Assembly: GCA_013399115.1 (NCBI GenBank)
Contig: VXAA01006441.1
Coordinates: forward strand, 496,001-560,000
Source: Anseranas semipalmata
Lineage: Eukaryota > Chordata > Aves > Anseriformes > Anseranatidae
Direction: 5' to 3'
Length of the DNA stretch: 64,000 bases
The notes below the pieces were generated by a model. That model was not told the origin of the DNA. It saw only the letters and a list, made by a program, of their open reading frames with translations, and did not search any database. Shown here one piece after another: positions 1-12,400 of the stretch. Within the stretch, counting starts at the first letter, position 1. Each line of letters opens with the position of its first letter. Made by a program: the position numbers and the translations under genes.

Positions 1-3000
1 CCCAGCTGATGCCTTTCCTTTCCTCCTTCCTGTGTATGGACCAGGAATGCATTCTCCCAGAAGCTACAGCGCAGCGTAAATCTTGTGTACACAGCCTGAA
101 GCTCTCCATGGCATGACCTGGCACATGTGGCATAAACGCATTTCATCTGGAGGCATCAAGGTCCCTGACATACTCCCTGATGATGATATTATCCTGTCAT
201 CTCTGTTGATTTCTTCATCTCCTGGTGAAGCGGGGCTTGTCAGTCTTCATGCAGATAAGCTCGTCCAGGCCTTCCTTCCATGAAGGGAGTTTTCTTCATT
301 ACAGATCCAAAAGACATTCAAAGCAACACACTTTTCAAGTGCATGCATGCAACTGAGCCGGGGAGGGATCTGAGCCTTCCCTGTCCTTGCCAGACATGAA
401 AGCAGCCAGATTTCCCTAATGTTTTGGAGACTGAATGGGGAAAATGGGTGCTGTGGTATTGCCGCAGCACTGCAGATTCAGTTCCTGGCCTTCTTTCCAG
501 CACTTGCTTGTGGCCTCACCTCTGCCCAATTTCTTTAACAGGCTGGGAAGCAGATCATGTGCAAAACCCATGCCACTCCCTTAATCATCTCCTTTCACCA
601 TATGTGCATATCTGCCCAGATGTGTGCTTGCTGCCTAGAAGTTCTGCTCCCAATGCACACAGTTTCCCAGCGCTGTAAACCATCAGCTACTATGTTCCTC
701 TGTAGGCACAGCATTTCCTTGCACAAAGGAGAGAAGGGGAGGCAAAGGAGGGGATCTCCACTCACACTGCTTGAAATCACTGCCTTGCAGTGTGCTGGCA
801 GTTCTTGCAGTGGTGTCCACATGTAAAGCTTCTTCCTGGGTTCTTTTTCTCCCTGTGCTTTGGCTGCCTGAAGGTGCTGCCAAAGAGCTGGAAAAGCCAG
901 CCCTGACAAAATGTTGAACATGTTTTCATAGGTTTATTTTTTTAAGGAAAAAAATAATAATAATTCTGACCCCCAAATATCCTCGTGAAAACCTGACCTT
1001 TGGTCAGACCAACAGACCAGGTCATGAAGGGGTGCCTTTTAGCAGCCTCTCAGCCCAAAACACAAGCACAGAGCCACAGCCGGCTGAGATAGCAATGCTG
1101 AACAGGATTCATGGCACACTTCCAGGCTGACCTGCAGGCTCTGGCATGATCCCTCCAGCAGCAATTCAGTGCATGAACAATCAGAGAGGTGGAAATCATG
1201 CTGCAGAGCGGGATGGGGGTACAAGAAGAGATGGCTGATGCCCGCTGCTACTGCATGTGTATAGTGGCAGAAAAGAGAGAAGTCATGTTATGAGGAGAAG
1301 TGATGCAAATGTAAACCCAACGTTTTTCTACCCTTCTCTCCCTCCATCTCGGTGCTGGTTATCTCCTGGTATTGCTGGGTTCCTGGATCTGGAGATGCAT
1401 GCTCTCCCTGGAGCAGCTGCCTGCAGGCTCTTGCTGTGCCAAGAGCTGAGACACTTTGATGCCGCATATCCCCTGCCCTCATCAGGAGGAAGCATCTCAT
1501 CACCATCTCTAGTGGTGCCTCTCTCTCTCGTGGATGTGGTGCCAGCCAGTCAGCAGCCTCATCTGTTTGGAGTCCAGCCTTGTCCCTGCTTTGTTTGCTT
1601 CTTTTCATGGCAACAGACAAGCTGCGGAGAAAGTTTTCACCCACACACTCCACCTGATAACATTCTCGAACCAGCATCTGTTTGCCTGGAGGCACAACTC
1701 CTTGCTGCTAGTTGGGACCTATTTCTTAGGAATTGTTGCTAAATGATGTCACTTTGGAATGAGCTCCATCAGGCCATGTCTGCGCTACCTCACCTGCCGC
1801 TCCAAAACCACCGAAACTTGCTACTGCCAGTGTCCAACTGCGTACAGGGACAACCATGGACATCAAGGACGTGGGATCCACGTGCAGTCGCAGCTCTGGC
1901 TGCATCTTGGCGAGCAGGGGCTGCTTCCTCTAGCCCGGCATCGCGGCTGCACGCCCGCTCACCCTGCTTGCTTCTCTCCCTCTGGCCTGTTGCACCGCCA
2001 GAGGATAAAGCAGCATGGCTCAGGCTGCGGGGCTGACGCGCAATGGAGCACGGCAGGAGGAAGCGCTCAGCTCCTTCCTGAGTATTTCGGTCCACACAGC
2101 TCCAGCCCAAAGAGCTAAAGCTGTGCTCCTCACACAGTGCAGGATTTGACTTAAAAACATGGCTATTTCACAGCCTTGCACGGAGCTAGCTCAACTTCCA
2201 GTTTGGGGTTGGCTCTTGCAGAACACTTGGAGCATCCTTTCAGCCTTCATGTTCTCTGGCTGATGGTCAGATGTGAATGGGCAACAAAGAGCAGCTCAAA
2301 CCCGACCGTGGCACAGTGGGCTTGGTGAACAACATCCCCCCCCGGCAGGGGCATGCTTGCTTATGGAAGTGTTGCACACACACTGCCAGGGATGGGCAAA
2401 AGGAGCACCGAGGGGGTCCTGGTTTGGTCAAATCTGCGTCTCTCTGATTTACAGCAATGCATAACGGCATATTTTAACTCTTGGTTGGACAGCTGGGCTG
2501 TTGCCGCATCTCCCCGTGTTGCTGTTATTGTAGTGGAGGTACAGTGATCTAAGCTACCACACCATTTTTAAACACTTCTCTAATATGTTTTGGCCTGACC
2601 GTGGTGTGTGTGGGACCCAAGACAAACACGCAGTCACACACACACTCACACATGCAGATACCCTGCAAAGCCTGGTGGGTTTTGCTGGCTTATGAACAAG
2701 GGAGCAAACGATCTGAGGGAATGCAACCTTGCACCAGAGCCCGGCAGAGCGCAAAATCCCACCCAGCACCAAGGACCCATGATTTACGCTTTTGTTACTG
2801 CAACAACAGACAGAGGCAGGAAAAAAATAAAAGAGCTTTGCTGGATTTTCCATCCCGTGCTGAGAAGTGGATGCCTGATGCCGAATGGCAGCCAGGATTC
2901 ACAGCAACACCCACGGGTAAGCACCCGTGCCACTGCCAGCTCCTGCAAGGTTATCACAAGCCTCGCATCATTCATTTGCCTGTCTGAAAGCCCCAGCTCC

Positions 3001-6000
3001 TGGAGTCATGGGATGAAGCAGGAATCTCAGTTTTTGAATTTAATAGTGGTTTTATCCCTCATTGTTAAGGAGAATGGCTCACAAGTGGGACAGGTATGTT
3101 AAGTCTTTTTTTTTTTTTCTTTTGTTGAAGAAAGGGTTTCAAACATTTTGGAAAGCAGAACTTGTTAGCAGCTGAAGGAGACCCTTATAAAGAGCTAAAG
3201 AACTAAAAAAGTCTCAGCTGAGAAGATGCTGCAGGAGGAAAATACACTTCTAGGTGGGCTGGGTTTTCATTGTTTTATCCTATCATAAAGACCAGCAAAG
3301 GGAGAACATCTGGGTTCAGTAGCTGAGGTGAAGTGCTTTTTGTGTCAAGAGTAAACAATAAAATTCAGAATGTGAAGACTGAGACTCCCTAGAAAAAGAA
3401 TTAAGCTCACTCACCCTGCCTCTGTCCCAAGGTTATACCATGTGGACAGTACTGATTTATCAGTGTTTTGGAAGAAAGAGGTGGAGGATCTGCACATAAA
3501 GGAGTGTCTTCCATTTCGCTGCGTTTGCTCTAAGAAGCCTCATGTTGGGCTCTGCCAAGCAGCCAGAAGCACAGACTGACGTCCCCTGTGCTCCCAGCCA
3601 AAGCCCCCTGGGCATGACCTGCTCCGCCTCTCCTGTTCTGGTTGCAGCTGACTTGGGTCTGGAGCAGTTTCAGTTTTTGTCCTATGCAGTGCTAAAAACA
3701 ATTTCAGTGCAAAGCAAGTAATTAAAAGCAATAATTATGCAGATGCCTTCAGAGTAAGGCTGTTCCCTGTTTTGCTGCAATTTTTAAACACTTAAAGTTG
3801 AAAAAGCTTGTATGGTCCTTGAACCCATGTACAGCTTGAAAGAACAAAACGGGATGCTTTAAAAGACTGTGGTGATAAATTGTTCCCATAAATGATGAGA
3901 AATGTTTAAATCAATAAAACGTTTGTTTAGATGTCCATATGGAGGAAAGATACAGTCTGTTGCTCTTCATATTGGATTGATCCTACTGTGTTAAATTACA
4001 GCTGGCTACAGCCCTGCGTCATTTACTGCACAGCTTGACAAGCATGTAAAATATTCACACTGAGCACAAAAATTTTGAGTGTCTGATCTCTGCATTGTCC
4101 TTGTCACTTCCTCCCAGCCAGGGCCAAATTAAAGGCTGCTTAATATGGGGGAAGCTTGCCACAGCTCTCCCACAAGCCTTTAGCCACATTACCCGATATC
4201 CTCTCGGATGGCCCGGGGGAGCGAGCAGCTGGGGAGCAGATGTAGGCAGTCCTCAGCACGTGACCGCGCGTCTGCCTATAGCACTAGCCGCGTTTGGGAT
4301 TTATCAGCTGCTCTGGGCTGGTGGTCATAAATACATAAATACAGCACGGGCACACAGTAACACGGGCAGGGTCTTAAAGGAGTCATTGCTGTTGGAAGGT
4401 GCCCGCTCTGTGCTCCTGGGAGGGTGGTAGCAGTGGTGGCGGGTGGCAGGGGGAGCAGCCAAGGCACCCAAGTGGGAGAAGGGAGCTCTGGGTGATGCTC
4501 ACAGCCTTTTGCTGCTTTTCCTAGGTGACGCATGCCTTTCCTCACAATGCAGAGCAGCATGGCGTATTCCCCTTGGATCCCATGGAGAGGCCAGAGAAGA
4601 GGCTGAGACGGTTAATGGGGGTTCTGTGTTGTTGGTGCTGCAAAGTCTTGGGCTGCTCAGCCCCAGTGTGTTCACTTCAACAGGTTCACTTCAGGTAACT
4701 ATTCAGGAACTTGGGCCAAGTTTCATCACACCCCTGTAAACTCCCCTTTTGGACATGCCAAAATAGCCCTGTTAGTTTAAGGATGCTAACAAGTGCCCTC
4801 ATGCTTCCTGCAGACGCACATCTTCTTCTACAGCTCTTGCTTTTCCCTTGGGAAAAGGAGCCCTGAGCCCTGCAAAGCCTGGGCATTGCTGCAAGCAGCT
4901 GCATCAGAGCAGGGAGAGAAGCAGCAAAAAGAAACAAAACTGATGTCCTTATGAGGGCCGGTAGAGGCCACTGCTGTATGCTTTAAAAATAACTCCAGGG
5001 CTGAGGTCCCTGGCGTGGTCTTCGCTCACAAGCACTCTCCTTGCTCCAGCGGGTGGGTGTTTTCCTCTCCTCTCTGTGATATGTCTTGGCTCCAGCATCT
5101 CCAGGCGTGTTGCAGACAGTGTCGGGTCAGAGCAGTCCTTTCTGCTCCCTGCAAAGGGGGATGTAAGTGGCTGCATGACTCCTTTCCTCGCCACCAAGCT
5201 CCAAACCCACCAGCTGCCACCAGGCGAACTGTCAGCAACTGGTGCTAGCTAAGGCAGGCCCCAAGGGGCTATGGCACTCCAGCCCAGTATCTTTAAGACA
5301 GTATGGTATAAAGAGTTTTTGTAAAAGAGCAAGCAAAATGTAGTCTGGGGTCTCTCAGCCATGATAACCTCAGAAATGTGCCAGCTTTCACTGGGGCATG
5401 GTCTGCTCTCCATCTCTAGTGCTTTGCCTTTGTCCCCTCTGCGGTCCTGTGGTACCTGGTACCTGTCCTTCCACCTGGGCTGAAGGTGATTTGGGCTGAC
5501 CCTTGTCAAAGCCTTTAACCTTTGGTGCATTTACTAAGACTGTAAAATATATATATATTTATATATATATATAAATATATAAAACATAGACTGCACATTG
5601 AAATCTATAAAAATATTGCTGCAGGTCTGTTTGTACATACCCAGCGATGGAGCAAGATGTGAAGTGCCTTTGATGTTTTAAATGGCTTGGATCTGTGAAA
5701 GCGAAGCTGAACTCTGTTTTGACTTTAATGAAACAAACAGAGAGGTGACTATGAATGCCAGTTGCTACTTTTAAAAAAGGTACCAATGTGGAAAAATAAG
5801 CAGGGCACCAGCAGTAATGTCAACAGTTCTTTTAAAAATAACTTAATTTCTTTAAATAACTTTACATGTATTTTAGAATAGCTTAAGATGTTATTTTAAG
5901 AGACAGAGGGCCTTTTTCATTAGATGATGAAAGAGGGTGTTAATTTTTCAGAAAGCTGGCATTTTGTCAACATCTGCCTTTGAAATTTATGAAGACAAAC

Positions 6001-6380
6001 TTGCTCCCTGTGCCTGTGTTTTATCATCTCGTTACTCCCAGTACCAGGGGGAACACAGTGCTCTCACAGCGTGCTCTGATGGAGATGTTGTGCCTTGGTC
6101 TGTCTCGGTCATGATGAAATATGGCTGAGCACATTCAGCTTGTTCCAGCTGATGTTACACCTCTTTTTGCTCTCCAAGTAGAAATCCAGTCATCAGAGGG
6201 TGTGTACATGTGTGGGAGATGGCTTCCCACCGGGCCGCTGGGATCCAGGCACTGACTTAGCAGCCTTGCCTCAGGAAGAAGGAGCCAGACGTGGACGCAG
6301 CTTCAGGCCGGCCTGCAGTGCTCGGCTTCGCCATCGGCCTTGTGGCACACTTAGGGCTAGAACCTAAATAAGGCTAACGT
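1..6380. other. Non-coding stretch, no gene recognised
   Basis: No reading frame here resembles a known protein, and all ORFs are short and unrelated to splice signals I can trust. Visible content is simple sequence: a CA-rich patch near 2625-2655 and an AT dinucleotide tract at 5546-5583. Around 4190-4310 there is a mildly CpG-enriched patch with a CACGTG E-box. A donor-like site facing left near 3408-3416 has no convincing acceptor partner. Intergenic or intronic DNA is the simplest reading. Confidence 0.6.
5546..5583. repeat. AT dinucleotide microsatellite
   Basis: Runs of alternating A and T interrupted by short A or T triplets span this interval. It is self-complementary and could extrude as a cruciform. 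Likely length-polymorphic. Confidence 0.85.
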
Positions 6381-6385
6381 TTACT

Positions 6386-6416
6386 ACTTTCTGCCTCAGT
6401 TTACCCACCTGTTCAG
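6386..6416 (+). repeat. Possible MIR-type SINE scrap
   Basis: The segment reads TCTGCCTCAGTTTACCCACC followed by TGTTCAGTGA, close to the well-known MIR stretch 'cctcagttt-ccc-atctgtaaaatg'. Only about 30 bases are recognisable and the flanks do not align convincingly, so this may be coincidence. MIRs predate the split of birds and mammals, so a relic in a bird is possible. Confidence 0.3.
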
Positions 6417-6419
6417 TGA

Positions 6420-9400
6420 TTCTGGCTTCTTTGGTTAGTTATTCCAACACTTCTGATGACAAGCATTAATTAATAACTCTTGGCAATACATAGGTGGGTC
6501 ACCGTTCATTTCCCATCTGTATCCTTACATAATCACATTCCCAGTTCGCCAACTGAAAGTGGGACTTCCTAACATGCTGGCAAGGTGGTGCCAAGCACAG
6601 AAGCCAGTCTTGCTGAGTTATTACTTTTTCTTCCATCCCTAAATGGAAAGGACATGGGCAGCAACACCAGGATTATCTACTCCATTGTGTTCCATAAGCA
6701 GCTCATTTCTGGAAGAGAGCAGTAGCTCACTTCTCCACAGCATGTTGTGCGGCAAACAAGAAGTCCAAACTTTTCCTTATGAAGGAAGGAGCAGAAGAAA
6801 GCAGCAGCTGCAAGGCCTGCTCTGAAAACGTTAGGAACTAGTGCTTTAGGAGGCAGCAAATCCCCTGGGGACTAATAATGCTTCCTGCTTGCCTATTTTT
6901 TAATTCGTTGTACTTGTTTCAACCATTAAGCAGCTGATGCTGAGTTACGGTGGAAATTGCCTAGGGAAGGCACGTGGTGTGCACGTGCGTGGAGGTAATG
7001 GCTTTACCGTGACCGGCCCGGTGGGGCTCAGAGCCAAGCAAGAGCCTAATAATGGCTGCAAAGAAACTGAAGTCACGCTCTTCATCTAGTGAGTGTGGAT
7101 CACATGCAAATGGCTGCATGGCTTTCAGAGAGAAATGTTTCAGGCAGGAGAGCCAGACACCGCTCGGCGAGGTGTTAGATCACAGAAATCTCAGAAAGGA
7201 AAAAAAAAAAAAGATGGCTATCTCACTGTTTGAGATACTTCAGCGGATAAAACACCAAAAATGGGCTCTAGGGAACTAACTATACTAGCAGAAGTAGCAT
7301 GAGGGTGTGGGGAAGCCTGATACATGATCTAATAGATGTTAACTTCTGTGATTCTACCAAGCCATAGTAACAAGACACATCATGTGCATCTTCCCTGCCA
7401 AATACAACCAGCTCCCTTCTTCACTCAGCCTTTCAGCACACACTCGAGGCTGCCATATTACACAAGCCATACACCCAGTAAAGCGTTGAAACCAACCAAC
7501 ACCCTTTATAGATGAGGGAAGGTGATTAGTCTACCCCTTCATTCTCACTTTTAGAATAATCATCACTGCTCTTTGTTACAATGGACAGCAAAGCCGTATT
7601 GCACAAACATCTGAACACTCCATGGCCTGTTAAGTTTCTGGAGCTGTCTCTTGTCCTCTCATTGAGATTCATGATAGATGATGTCCCACAGCAATATCAG
7701 AGAGCATGGAGCGGGCTGCCACGACTCATCTGAATGTAATGGGACATGGTAACAACCGCTGCCATGCAAAGACTGTGGATATCAGCTGAGGTCCAGCTCT
7801 TAGAAAGTGCCTGCACTTCCATCAGCAGCAGTCTGCACAATCAAATTCCGTATAAGAGTAAGCAGTTCAATATCTAAATAATCATTTGCAGAAGCAATTA
7901 CCAGACGGCATATATAAGCACAGCAAATGAGCAGGCAAGTTCTGCTTGCGGATTCTTAGTTACAAAATTGTTTTAAAAATACAGATTATTTCAAAACAGC
8001 CTTATGTATGCCCAGCAAGATGTCTTGATCTTTTGCATGTTCTTTACGTGCACAGCTGTAAACTCCTGGCCTGTAACTATTTTCTTTAACCAGTGGTTTC
8101 AGCACCAACTGCAATGTTTGCTTTATTCTTCTGGTTGCCACAAAACCTGAGAGTATAACTCAGTTCCTCTTTTCATTTTAAAGATGCTCAAAAAAGGAAT
8201 CACATGTGATTACAGGAGTAACCTGATGTGACCATGTGTTGGCACGGAGAGATAAGACTCCTGGTTTCACTTTCAGAATCAGATACTTAGTGTGGCAGGA
8301 GTGTCTGCGGTTTTAATAATTACACAGATGTAAAGGAATTACAAATAGTTTTATTGATATTTGGATCTGTGTGTAAATCAGCCAAACAGTAGAGGAAGAG
8401 ACCTGTTTACCTACGTACATTAAGGCTTTCAACAGCTTTTCGTAAGCCAATCAAATAAACAGTGTTCCCAACTTGTAAAAAGTGTAATTTCACTATCTTC
8501 AATGAGAAATGGCGATGTTAACACCACACCAAGATACCTAATGCTTTTCAGGATGTTTGCTATGTGCACCTTTGTCCCCATCATGGCAGAACGGACAGTT
8601 TCAAGGATGTTCACTTAATTCTCTCCCTGTGTAACACTAAGCCCTCAGATGTGGTTTGGGGTTGAATACATACATGCATGAGTGCTTTTGGCATGTGGCA
8701 AGCACAAGAAAATGAGTGCCAGCATTTGGAAACGGACTATAAAGGAGAGAGAGAAAGACTCAAAACCAAGGCAAAGGACTTTTAAGGGTATAGTTATGCA
8801 AGAGAAACGTCACCGGGTGCTATGTTGTTCTGTGCAGCATCAGCTTTTTTATATATTTGAGACTTTTATGATACTAGGCATTTAATCTCCTGTTCTGTCA
8901 AGTGATCTTCCTCGACAAGGAGGCTCTCAACTTTCTGATCTCTTTCTGTAAGCACATGAGTTACTTTCTGCTACCCCAGGCAGACAGTGGGGGAAGGGAA
9001 AAGTCAGTAAAAAAAGGGAAACACAGCTTTTGCTGAAGGTCTCAGATGACAGGGTCATTTAATCAGCCACAAACAAATTCTTGGGGCTGGCAGCTTACCC
9101 AAGAGAGCCGCTGCCACAGCCCCTGCCCACCTTGCTCCCCGGGGCAGGTACGTCTTCCAGCACCGCGAGAAAAGCAGAGGGAAGCGAGGAGATGGCAAAA
9201 GGTGGGAAGTCACGGGAGGGAGGGAAATGTGGTGCAGGACTTGTTTGTGTGAGGTTGAGGCCCTTGGCTGGGTGGTTGTGGTTAGGCATTGATATGAATA
9301 TTCTGGTCTGGACACCCTTTCTCCGAACTGGGAGGGCACAAGGCTACAAAGAAAGAGGAAACAGTAATATACAGAATTGGTTTCACTGATAGTGAAGCTC

Positions 9401-12400
9401 AAATAGTTCTAAGCGTGGTCTAAATGCCCCGTATTGGCGAAAAAAGAAAAAAAAGGTTATGAAGACAAAGACCTCGTTAGTTGAAGTCTGCAGACCGTAA
9501 TGACATCCAGGACACCTGTCAATGCAGGGACGGAGGAGGCTGTTTGATCTTAATCTATTTCTTGCCAGTGTGGCTCAGTTCTGTCTCTGTTTGATCTACC
9601 AGAGGTTTAGATGGTCGGCGCTGTGGCCCGCTTTGCAGCCTGCAAGGCTGGAGATAAGTCTTCAGAAATACCCAGCTGACCTTGGTATGAGCTTTGCTTG
9701 GATTTGCTTACAGGTGGTGATCAAAAATACTGTGTGACGGCTGCTTAGTGTGAAATAGATCCCTTCAACACAAAAGCACATCAGTGTGTGTTGCAAAACA
9801 CAACTTGCCCAGCTTGGGATGCCAGAGATGCCATACCCCATTCTTGACACCGCCAATGTAATGGGCTTCTTAGCCCAGGCTGCTGAGAAATGACTGAGAA
9901 GCAGTCTAGCGTTACAGGAGCAAGGGGAGCCAGAATGCCAGCCCTGCAATGCGTCTGCCTTGCAGCACGTCCCACGCCTGCTGCTGCCAGCAGCCAGCCA
10001 AGCCCAAGCCCCAGCAGCCAGAGCTACAGCAACTGAAGGCAAAGAGGGGAAAGGAGAAATGATGCTCTTATGGTGGCTGTCCTGGTCTGGAGCCTGGTTT
10101 GTCCTCAAGAAGCTCCTTTGGCAGTGGGGACAACCTCCCAGCCAAAGCCATAGCCTATTCATTTATATTCAGAATTAACTCTTCAGAGGAAGGGCAGAGG
10201 GAAGCAGTGTGGTAATAAAAGTTGATGATCAGTGGCACCTCGTGTCATGGCATTATGCTGAGTTGCTGCATGCAAGCACAGCACCCAGTGAATGCCCAAG
10301 CCCCCATTGTCCCTCCTGCCATGAGGATCTGCGGCAATGCATCTTTGATTTTCTAGGATCCACATGACATTTGTTTACATTGCATGGTGAAGCAGATTTC
10401 TTTTCCCCTCTTGATAACTGAAGTTATTTTAACCCACTGTCACAAGAGATCTGCACTTGATGACAGGCCAACTGTTCGTGCTGCTGAACACAGAGATGTT
10501 CAATGGCCTTTTGTAGTTCTCTGTGATTTGGAAGCGTGTTAAGCCGAGGAAAAGCACAGTGGATTTTTGCTGACCCCTGTGCACATCAGCATTTCTGGTG
10601 CAGAAGTGCTGGGACCATCTGGTGGGTGTATGTCATCTTGCAGAGCTGGGCTGACTGGCAACGGGTGCAGAGCTTGTGTGCGAGAAAATGGGGCTTCACG
10701 ATGTGGGGAGAGGAGCTTGCTGGCTTTCTAGCACTGGAAATTTCAGCAAAGGGAGTCTACTTTGTTCTCGGTGTATGAAGCCAACTACCACAAACTGCTA
10801 CAGGTACGTGTTGTAACACACTGGTGTTGGCAAAACAGCTGGTGGGTGGCTGATGATGGAGATTCACGGCGCAGTTTTTTAAGCAGCTCATGTTCAGCCC
10901 ATGGGTTTTTGTGAATATGCGTGAAGTTGATGATCAGAGATGTGGGTTCCCTGGCTGCATTTGGATCTCTGATGAAACACATACTCTCTGCCTTCTGAAA
11001 AAGGTATCTCTTTTGGTACTTCTTTTTCATTCTGCAGTGGCAAGTTCATGAACATCAACAGGAAAAGTTTGGGAAAGTGTTTAATGCAAGGATATGAGGG
11101 GAGATGGTGTTAACATGATTGGATAAGCTGGAAGTTTTTGCCATCACCAATGGGGTATTGCTTCCCATTGCATGAAGGACTCTCCTCTCTCCACCTGTAG
11201 CTTGGGAAGTCTTATCCAGTCCATATAGATCCAGAGAGAAAACCTGAACACTGCGAATCAGAGATGGAGCGCTCAGGTCCTAGACAGAGAAAAAGATACC
11301 ATTGCATACGCATGTTATAGATACAATTTTGGCCTGCTGCAGCCTTCATAATATTTGCAAGGTTCAAGCAAATATCTCCAAATGCCCTAGACATTGATGG
11401 TTTCTCTTACTGGCTCACACAAAAAGCAAATAGACCCATCAGCTTTGGCATTGGTTCAAGAAAAGCCAGGGATGCCATATGCGTTCACATCCTGGCCACA
11501 CGTGGTGATGGTAATAAATAATTGGTTGCAAATGCATGTGTTGCTTTCTTGATTAGTTGCTTTACTGTGGGATCTGCTGTATTGATTAACTTTAATCTAC
11601 TTTGTATGTTATTTAGATCTGAAATTGAGTAGAGTGCAGGGGATGAGGAAACTGCTCTAATTTTTAGGGAGTATACTGCATTTGATTAATTTTATAGCCT
11701 GCATTGACTAAAAGCTTTTATGCTGGTCTGCTATCAATTTAACTCTCTGTGTTTGTCATTTTTTACTCCTGGGGTCCCACGTAATTCAGTTTTGGAAAAT
11801 GATTTGATTGATGTTTTCTGATACTTCAATAAAGCCTTTTGGCATAGACTTGTCTATCCCTTGCTTTGCACGTAACTGGACAACAACCATTGCTAAAGAC
11901 AGAAATAGAATAGTATTAAATTAAAACATATACTGAAAAGAACAAGATGGCCAGAGCAGACGCCTGCTAACGGTGTCCTTTGAAAAAACACGAAGAGTAA
12001 AGCTAAAGTGCAAAGAGCCTGTGCGTGGAGAGAAGAAAAAACCCTCCTGGGAGGCTTAGTAGTAACAGTTTGCAGCCTGTAGGTCTCCTTTCCTCCATCC
12101 CTTTCTGCTCTATCTTGCAGCTATCCCACAGAGCTGCATGGAGGGCGAGTCTCAGGCACGGCTCGAGCCTCTGCTGGGACATGCAAACTCTCTCAGATCT
12201 CCAAAGGTCTGGCGGAGGCAGTAAGAGGCTCTGCGAGTTATTGTTGGTATAGTTGCTGTTATTTCTGAGCACAGGCAGGAGGAGGGCAAAGGGGAGGAAT
12301 TGTCACCTTCTCTGCAACACAACTGCACACACCTTGTCCCTGCGTGATGGCAAAGCAGATTGTGAAGCTCTTCTTGTCTGTCAGTTGCTTTTATTTCTCG